The notes under the pieces were generated by a model. It was not told the origin of the DNA. It searched no databases and saw only the letters and a list, made by a program, of their open reading frames with translations. The translations under genes and the position numbers were made by a program. From Echinometra lucunter (taxonomy: Eukaryota; Echinodermata; Echinoidea; Camarodonta; Echinometridae): a DNA stretch of 64,000 bases. Shown here one piece after another: positions 57,201-64,000 of the stretch. Each line of letters begins with the position of its first letter. Position 1 is the first letter of the stretch. The stretch is from contig CM057169.1 of the NCBI GenBank assembly GCA_029962745.1, forward strand, positions 20,180,143 to 20,244,142, written 5' to 3'.

Positions 57201-60200
57201 GGGAACGAAGTAGGGGAACAGTAATGAACAAAACATAAAAATGAAAATTCTGCGATGGTAGGAAGCCCTGTCGGAGATGGGAAGATATTGAATCTAGCTT
57301 CTCCTTGTCCAAGAGTTTCCTAACAATTAATTTGGCCAGTCCAGACAAATGGTGGGATTTCTGAAATTGTGTTTTTTTCTTGGGGGAGGGGAAGGAGGCG
57401 ATATGTCACCCTAAAGTTTTGGCCTTCATTTCAAACTATACGATCAGATTTTCAAAGAAACCGAATTGAAGTCAAATCAGGTTGAAATTTATGATTTTCA
57501 TATGAAAACACTATAAGATTGACTCTGTGGCATACCGTACATTGTATGTCTAGATTTCTGACTGGTGTGACGCGACAAAGTCGATCACTCTGATATGGTC
57601 ATGGCATCAGGGCTTTGGTTTATTGCTATCATGCGGATAGTTAGCCTGTCTGAATCCTTCTAATATTCAGGAAATTACCTTTGTACTATTATTATCCCAG
57701 GTACACATTGGTGGCATTCGCATGCTGGCAGTCATCGAGGAGACGGTGTGTTCGGTTCGGTGATTGTTCGGCAATCTCTGGAGAACGATCCCCATCGGAA
57801 GCAGTACGATGAAGACGAACCTAGTCACGTAATCATTATCAACGAATGGGGAAAGGCTACAACAAATGATATAGATCTCGCAAATCACCACGGTGCATCA
57901 GTTTTACAAAATGATGGCATATTAATCAATGGAAGAGGTACGTATTATTCTTGACTTAATTGATTTTTAAAACCGATATGGTGGTCAATAATAAAGGTAC
58001 TACTGCTATCTACATGATCTAGAATCTATTTCATTGGAACACCGTAATACAGTTTGACTTAATCATGTTAATGGAAGATAAAAATGTAGTGCATAGTAAC
58101 TGTTTCCTTGCTAAGTTATTTCCTCTCCGTTCCTAGGAACAAATCAAATACTAACTCGCCCTGATAACACAACTGCAACCGTAGACCACCATATCGTGTA
58201 TGTCAGGTCTGGTGTTCGGTACCGCTTCCGGGTCATCGGAGCTGCGAGCGGTGTCTGCACATTAACAGTCTCAATCGACGATCATCAGCTGACAGTGATT
58301 GCAATGGATGGGGCCCCGATAAATCCCGTTACCGTCGATAGAATCAGCGTCTTTTCTGGAGAGAGATATGATTTCGTTTTAACCGCCGATCAGCCACCAA
58401 CTAATTACTGGATTCGGGTTGCAGGAGATCAAGACTGTGAACAATTTCAGGTTGATCAATACAATCATTTCATTCCCTTTTAAAATATTCTTGGGGTTAA
58501 TAAAGCCCCCTGTGTAACTGCATCATATGATTATACTAGGCTCATATTTTAGGACAATGGTAAATTGTTTCACAGAAAACACAAGTTTTTGTTGTATTTC
58601 TTTGCCAGGTGGATATATAGGGTGATAATAATAATGAATGCAGTAACATATTGTAGGGCACATCATACACCGCAAGGGATGCAGTGAGAATCTACAAAGT
58701 TCGACTAGTGCTTTAAAACTAGTGCCATGAAAACATTCTGGAAACACCTTTATCATCTCGAAGACAGGTACCTACCCAAAATGTACAATCCCGTTGACGA
58801 CTGGCAAATATAGATAAGAAAGTAATGTTTTATGAGTTAGTCTTGTAATTAACAACCACTAAATAAGAAAGTATTAGCTAATTTACACATTGGTTCCTAC
58901 TGTAGGAGGTTGGTATTCTCCGCTATGCTGGCACGCCATCTGGAACCAAACCAGAGGCTGATAAATCTACAAGGGCACAAGGAACAGTTCTTAATAGCCC
59001 TGGCGGGATTCGTGCTCCTGGTTCCATCTTGGTGTCGGACCTCACTGACGCGGGTAAGGATGATGATCCACCAGCCTGTATATGTGAAGAACATGAAGCG
59101 GTCGAAGTGGATTGGGAATAGGGGCCAATGAGTGAAGTTATGAACATACAGGGATTTTAAACAAATGCTTTATGATCAGAGGCGTCAATCCATTTTATGG
59201 GGGAGGGGCTCGACATTCTCTCATTTTTTATTTATTTATTCTTTTTTTTTTGAGGGGGGGGGGGGGGGTTCCTCCTGTCTCCCCCATGATTGACGCCCAT
59301 GTTTATGATAGTTATGAATGTCGACTTTTGGGGGTGGGGGAGGGGGGTAGGGGAAATAGATATTCTAGTGCTGTGTTTTTCCCCGATATATTATGATACC
59401 GGCCTGTTCAAAAATGAAAATCCCATTCCGTTTGCAGAAGAAAAACAAGATGACCTTAGCCACGTGGACGTCACCCACTACTTGGAGCTCAATGACGTCC
59501 TGAGAAACGGAGCAAAGGGTCTTCACGACCCAGTATTCTACCCATATGAACGAGCAGGAGACGAAACTTTCCTGTCAACAACCCTATCTGTCATCAATAA
59601 TATAAGCTTTTCACTACCTTCCCTGCCTCCACTCACACACTGGAGGCAGTTGGACAGGGCGTCCTGGTGCAATATGGACTCGCTGCGGACATCGGACAAA
59701 GACTGCATCTCTGAGGCATGCGAGTGCATACATCGCATCGACATCAAGTATAATCAGGTAAAATCTTGACAAGATTTCCAGTGCATGTTATATCTTTAAA
59801 TTTACAGATTTTTGATCATACATTTGATTAAGATACATTGTAAAAAAAAAAAAAACCCGGTATTTTTCAAGTGAAAAAAATACAGATCGAACATTTAAAG
59901 TAAAATTACAGCGGATCGTCTGTAAATCTAATATGGTTGTTGTAAAAAATACAACAAATTTGTTGTGAATATGATATACAGATTTAATCTGTATTTCTAA
60001 AGCGGTTCATGAGTAAACATACATAAAACTGTCATTAAACTACACACTGTATGTAATTTTACATTTCAAGTTGTTTAAAAATGGTAATTGTATATTTTGT
60101 TGTTTTCCTATAAGTTTTCCGTAGGAAAACGACAAGATGTAAAATTACTGTTGTTAATTTACTGTTGGTAAACAATTTGAAGTGTAAAATTCACGGGCGA

Positions 60201-63106
60201 AGCTAGAATTATTTCAGTAGGGAGGCAACAGAAACATTTTTTGTTGGCACTTACACACACACACACCCACACCCCCACCTACTCTCACCGTCGCATATGT
60301 ATACACACACCCACGCGTAGCGCGCGCGCACACACACACAACTTGCACACCCTATCTAACCCTGACGAGCTGACTCAGCGAGTGAAGCGAGCAAGAAAAT
60401 TTTGAAATCTTCACCTTTTGTCTTTCTACCCCATTTCGGTATTACTTTTCCTTTTTTTTTTCTTTTTTTTTTTGGAGCTTTATTTTTTTTATTTTTTATT
60501 TTTTATTTATTTATTTTTTTTTTTTTTTTTTGGGGGGGGGGCACCTTGAGGCACACAAAACACGTGCCCCCGGGCTCCCATAGCTACGCCTCTGGCAAAA
60601 TTATCCACACTGTGTTGTGTAATCAACGAAACCTATAATTTACAGCATCCTTCAATTAGACTGAAGATTCTTGAAAACTATAACTTTTTATGGAATGGAG
60701 AATGGTTCATAAAGTAGTACATATACAAAATGATATATACCCTGAGGTTAAGAAATTTCACAGTAAAAAGAAGTCAATTTACTGTTGAGAAGCACATTGC
60801 TTCACACAGAAACCGGTATACAGGACTACACCCAAATGTTCATCACACAGAAACCGGTATGTGGGACTACACACAAATGTTAATCACACAGAAACCGGTA
60901 TGTGGGACTACACACAAATGGTCATGCCAAACACTCGAGCCAGTCCTTGTCATATTTCAAATATGATGGCGTCTGAAGAATAATGCTGTTCATACTACAT
61001 TTCAACAATGATATTCAGCCAATCTTACTGTAAAAAGACTAAGAATGCTCACAAAATTATTTTCCACCTCCATTCAGAACTCTAGTTTCACTTCAATGTA
61101 CAGTAATCACCTCGATTTATATTTATGTTTAAGTTTATGTTAAAAAAGAGCAGAATATTGACTTATTTCAATTAATCTTTTTAAAAGAAAATACAAATAC
61201 ACCTCATTACCACTCCTTCACATCTTTCTCATGCACTCTCCCCCTCTCTGTCAACAATACAGGTAGTGGAGCTAGTATTCGTGAATACACTTGATGTAAT
61301 GGCCATGCATCCCATGCACCTCCATGGGTACTATGTGGAGATAGTTGGTATGGAGACGATGTGGAAGCATTTCACCATCGACGATTTCAAACGATTGGAT
61401 GCCCAGGGTAATGAGTTTTATTCTTTTAAATTCCCTTCATTTCCACTGAAACATGTACGAAAAATAGCTATTAGAAAAAAGAAAGAAAATAGGTAGGCAT
61501 AAAGAAAATAGTCACGAAAGAAGCACTATAGACGAACATGAACTATCTGATTCTAATAGTTTTAAGTTTGATTGTGCTTCAGCCTAGAAATCAGAAGAAC
61601 TTCCACAACGTCAAAAGCAGCCACTCGGGTCAACATCGAGTTTCCACTATCTTAAAATGACCCTTTACTGGCACTTTCTCTGCCAGTTGCCCACAGCGGG
61701 CACTGCGTAACTGTCATATGGTGTGGCACTAGGAAAAATAACTTGAAACTTCGTGGAAGGGATCTTATCGATAGATCATGTTTGAATCTGGAGATCTGAA
61801 GATGAGTTAATGGATTAGTAACATGAGTAATGTGAGCCTTCGTGAAATTATTTGCCAATTACAAAATTAACAACAGCTTAGGCCTACTTAAGATCGAAAC
61901 TGATGTGATAGTCAGTAGCATTATTAGTATACCATAAAGTCATTTTTCTTTAATTTACAGGGTTAATCAAGCGCAACCTGAAAAATTCTCCCAGAAAAGA
62001 TACGTTTATGGTGCCAAAAGGTGGATATGCGATAGTTAGGTTTAGAGCCGATAACCCAGGCTGGTGGTTGATGCACTGTCATTTCGAAGACCATTTCAAG
62101 GTACGTCATCATTGTGCTCGAGTCATATGATAAATTCAAATTCAAATTCAAATTCATATTTATTCATTTCCAGCAGAAAGAAAAGAAATACACTGACATT
62201 GCATAGGTATAATTACAGAAAAATATAAAAGAGATTATATACATTTTCAAGAAAGTTTTCTTGATAAGTACAGTATTTGAAAGAAATTCTTAGATTCTGC
62301 GGAAATGGAGGGATCCAATAAAAAGCCTTGCTTGTAGTTTGTGGATCCCCCATTGCTCCTGGTTGAATTAAAGTTACCTTTTTGGGCTCCTTTATCGCAT
62401 TTTGAACGCAGCTAATTAACTACGTTTTTTAATATTCATCTCACGGAATAAGGAATGTATTTTCGTACTTAAGAAATTAAAACGTTTGTCTTGAAAATTA
62501 AGTAACAGTGGTAATACTTATTTCCCTACGAATTTCAAGAAGATTGCAGATATAAGAATATTGCGAGTCTTTTGTTGTACATTCCTTAAGCGGTAAACTG
62601 ATGTAATAACTATAGTCTGTTCAGGGAGAATAACACGACATAGACTTTGGAAAATTAGAAAATAATAACAGATGGGTATAATCCTGTAGAGGTGTTGTGG
62701 TCCAGTGGATAAGTCTCTGGGCTTTGAACCACAAGGTACGGGGTAGGAATCCCTGCCGCAGCACTAATGTCCTTTGGCAAGATACTAATCTACATTTGCC
62801 ACACTTGACCCATTTGTAAATGGGTACCGACAGGAAGGAATTCCTTGAAAGCTGTGAGCAATAAAACTGGTAGCCCAGCTTAGCCGGGGTAATATTGGGA
62901 GCGCCTTGAGCGCCTTGTTTGGTGGAAACGTGCGCTATATAAGTATATTATTATTATTATTATTATCATTATTATTATTATTATTATTATTATTAGTAGT
63001 AGTAGTAGTAGTATTATCATTATTATTATTATCATTATTATTATTATCATTATTATTATTATTAGTAGTAGTAGTAGTAGTAGTAGTATCATTATTATTA
63101 TTATTA

Positions 63107-63159
<53 letters not shown>

Positions 63160-63164
63160 TATTA

Positions 63165-63226
<62 letters not shown>

Positions 63227-63414
63227 ACTATTCTATCCGAGGCTCTCAGACGGTTCTGGTCCCGCATTCAGTAAAAGAACTATCATGCCAGACAGGAGAA
63301 ATAAAAAGATAAATTCGTTTCTTCTTTTTCCAGCTTGGCATGGGAATGATTTTTCACGTCGAAGGCGATGTGCCGCCACCACCGACCAACATGCCCGTCT
63401 GCCCTCAAACCTGA
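54205..63414 (+). CDS. Laccase-like multicopper oxidase, complete ten-exon gene
   Basis: The exons are 54205-54262, 56035-56267, 56874-57060, 57701-57937, 58137-58450, 58906-59053, 59438-59757, 61263-61407, 61961-62100 and 63334-63414. All have GT/AG borders and matching phases; the sum is 1863 nt, giving 620 aa and TGA. Exon 1 encodes a signal peptide (hydrophobic core LLGFTVMLV). Residues about 28-85 form the Cys-rich region of animal laccases, ending in [10 protein letters not shown]. Copper motifs are HWHG (121-124), HSH (165-167), HPMHLHG (515-521) and HCHFEDH (586-592), with Met597 at the axial T1 position. The protein should be secreted and oxidise phenols or similar substrates with O2; the substrate is unknown. 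No frame break is seen. The donor of exon 5 (GTTGAT) is weak, but the phase fits. Introns 1, 7 and 9 carry repeats. Confidence 0.95.
54263..56034 (+). other. Laccase intron 1
   Basis: It starts GTATGT and ends ATTACAG. It contains an (AT)n run at about 54452-54473 and the MITE at 54737-54897. A second possible acceptor (CCGCAG, 55944-55949) precedes stops in all useful frames, so 56035 is chosen. With 1.8 kb it is the longest intron and the usual place for enhancers; I see no specific site. Confidence 0.75.
54737..54897. mobile_element. 161-bp MITE with TA-flanked CACTCTCAGAAAA ends, in laccase intron 1
   Basis: TACACTCTCAGAAAAGTTGGTTAAAAATCATTAGGTTGG on the left is mirrored by AACCAACATAATAATTTTCTGAGAGTGTA on the right, with TA at both borders. 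Inner words ATGAACCGACCAACTGTTGG also mirror. It is the best-preserved member of a family that also appears in the tandem unit at 20273-21395 and at 26280-26420. The TA flanks suggest a Tc1/mariner-type mover. Confidence 0.9.
56874..57937 (+). other. Laccase exons 3-4: N-terminal copper motifs
   Basis: Exon 3 (56874-57060) carries HWHG in [12 protein letters not shown] and exon 4 (57701-57937) carries [16 protein letters not shown], the two His motifs that bind type 2 and type 3 copper. The split Gly codon (G|GT) fixes the junction; using the alternative reading of the acceptor would destroy the motif. The boundary between them (57061-57700) is an ordinary intron without clear repeats. Confidence 0.9.
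59833..60200. mobile_element. Probable AT-rich palindromic element in laccase intron 7
   Basis: Small complementary words (GTAAAATTACAG, ACAGATTTAATCTGT, TTGTTGTAAAAAATACAACAA, GTAAATTTACTG-type ends) recur inverted. The interval is palindrome-rich, but I could not define termini or a target duplication. Confidence 0.4.
60410..60600. repeat. T-rich tract with T(18)G(10) junction in laccase intron 7
   Basis: Interrupted T runs end in T(18)G(10) at about 60514-60541. They are followed by CACGTGCCCCCGGGCTCCCATAGCTACGCCTCTGG; CTACGCC also follows other such junctions in the window. A CA-rich stretch precedes at about 60250-60345. Confidence 0.85.
60803..60925 (+). repeat. Three 41-bp minisatellite units in laccase intron 7
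   Basis: Units start at 60803, 60844 and 60885 with CACACAGAAACCGGTAT and continue GGACTACAC.CAAATG. Units 2 and 3 are almost identical, while unit 1 differs at a few bases. Confidence 0.95.
61263..62100 (+). other. Laccase exons 8-9: C-terminal copper motifs
   Basis: Exon 8 (61263-61407) has [14 protein letters not shown] and exon 9 (61961-62100) has [13 protein letters not shown]. Together with LGMGM at the start of exon 10, they complete the type 1 site (Cys587, His592 and axial Met597) and the trinuclear site. The split Gly (G|GG) joins the two exons in frame. Confidence 0.9.
62129..62215 (-). mobile_element. Reversed LINE-like tail in laccase intron 9
   Basis: AAATTC repeated four times, then ATATTTATTCATTTCCAGCAGAAAG, reads on the minus strand as an AATAAA signal followed by a short GAATTT tail repeat. 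This is like the 3' end of LINEs seen elsewhere in the window. Confidence 0.5.
62687..62945 (+). mobile_element. tRNA-derived SINE in laccase intron 9
   Basis: The head has TGGTCCAGTGGATAAGTC (A-box-like) and GGGGTAGGAATCCC (degenerate B box). The body ends in AGCGCCTTGAGCGCC and CGTGCGCTATATAAGTATATTATT, a LINE-like tail that runs directly into the (TTA)n tract. It is in the sense orientation of the gene. Confidence 0.8.
62946..63226. repeat. (TTA)n with TAG and TCA variants, SINE tail expansion
   Basis: About 280 bp of TTA triplets with blocks of GTA/TAG and ATCATT lies 107 bp before the last exon of the laccase. The frames over it are spurious Leu/Ile/Asn runs. Confidence 0.97.
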
Positions 63415-63529
63415 AGCCACGTGACTGCTATCCGATATTTGGAGACAAAAAAATCGCAAAAAGCACATGATTCGGACGTTCCATCATAAAGAGCCTGAAT
63501 TATCGACGTAATGAATAGTCATATGGAGT

Positions 63530-63610
63530 ACCAGATATTTTTTTTTTTTTAAATCCAAGGGTGGGGGTGGGGGTGGTGGAGGGTGGGGGTGGGGGTGGTG
63601 GAGGGAACTA
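63530..63610. repeat. T run and G-rich (GGGTGG)n tract downstream of the laccase
   Basis: A T run at about 63539-63550 is followed by repeated GGGGGTGGGGGTGGTGGAGGG (two units of about 30 bp, 63562-63604). This could form G-quadruplexes. Confidence 0.85.
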
Positions 63611-63690
63611 TGGGGTAGGCAGAGCGGCTCAAAGGACACGCGTTGTTATTGATGCAGAACTTGTCCGGTACACAAGGTACAGTAAGACGT

Positions 63691-63827
63691 GGGGAGCGTT
63701 TCATGAAGAGTTTTGTCTGTGAAAATCACCGACAAATGTTATAAGCTACTGAAAATACTCGCATCTGATTGGCTGAAAGCAAATTAGTCAGTGAAAACCA
63801 CTAACTAATTGTTTCATGAAACGCCCC
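63691..63827. mobile_element. MITE 'GGGGAGCGTTTCATGAA', copy 3 of 3
   Basis: It matches copies 1 and 2 but the interior is in the opposite orientation: the AGCCAATCAGATGCGAG block appears here as CTCGCATCTGATTGGCT. The right end has grown into a C run. Confidence 0.9.
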
Positions 63828-64000
63828 CCCCCCCCGTCCTCAACTAACGGTCATGACTACTGAACAGGAATAACTTTATTATTTGTTATTTTTGTAAACT
63901 CTTGCCAATATTGTCTAGACTTCAACTACAGTGACATCAAGGCACTACAGACTTTTATTACCACTTTGAGCTGGGGTAGAAATATTTTTTAGGCTGTATA

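Noticed and set aside
60803..60925. CRISPR-like array (regular 41-bp repeats)
   Set aside because: Units are contiguous with no spacers, and the window is eukaryotic intron DNA.
62880..63274. Leu/Ile/Asn-rich frames on the (TTA)n tract
   Set aside because: Microsatellite artefacts.

Overview
This is a eukaryotic, almost certainly metazoan, nuclear window. It is AT-rich, gene-poor and intron-containing, with GT-AG splice sites, and it is crowded with short inverted-repeat transposons, LINE/SINE fragments, microsatellites and long poly-G or poly-C runs. The protein content is an invertebrate-type laccase with a Cys-rich N-terminus, a class A orphan GPCR and a two-exon sulfotransferase-like gene. 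Together with the repeat style this suggests an echinoderm, perhaps a sea urchin. That assignment is an inference and cannot be proved from the window.

Left part (about 1.8-12.4 kb): a head-to-head inverted duplication of a sulfotransferase-like gene. Copy A (minus strand, 2514-4443) is intact: two exons and 302 codons. Copy B (plus strand, 5741-9942) is dead, with a 4-nt deletion, a lost splice donor, stops and two transposons inside its exons. A third relic (exon 1 only, minus strand) lies inside B's intron. Because the two arms are still alignable, each arm shows the empty site of insertions in the other. This dates a 211-bp MITE in A's upstream region, a 590-bp foldback and a 248-bp foldback in B's exons, and a 1.8-kb LTR-like insertion in B's 3' flank.

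Middle part (about 12.4-43.9 kb): I found no convincing gene. It holds several MITE families, two tandem duplications, a 640-bp TA-flanked palindrome, a degenerate GTCTAAT foldback interrupted by a SINE and a LINE, a four-copy ~200-240 bp degenerate tandem array, and many GA, GAA, CAAAA, ACT and GAT microsatellites.

Right part (43.9-64 kb): a 5'-truncated LINE with a nearly open reverse transcriptase; a two-exon class A GPCR (48868-50486, 393 aa) with an unusually long, sequon-rich first extracellular loop; and a complete ten-exon laccase-like multicopper oxidase (54205-63414, 620 aa). The laccase has a recognisable TATA/Inr promoter, a signal peptide, all four copper-binding His motifs and repeats in its introns. 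The three gene systems look independent; nothing in the window suggests that they work together.
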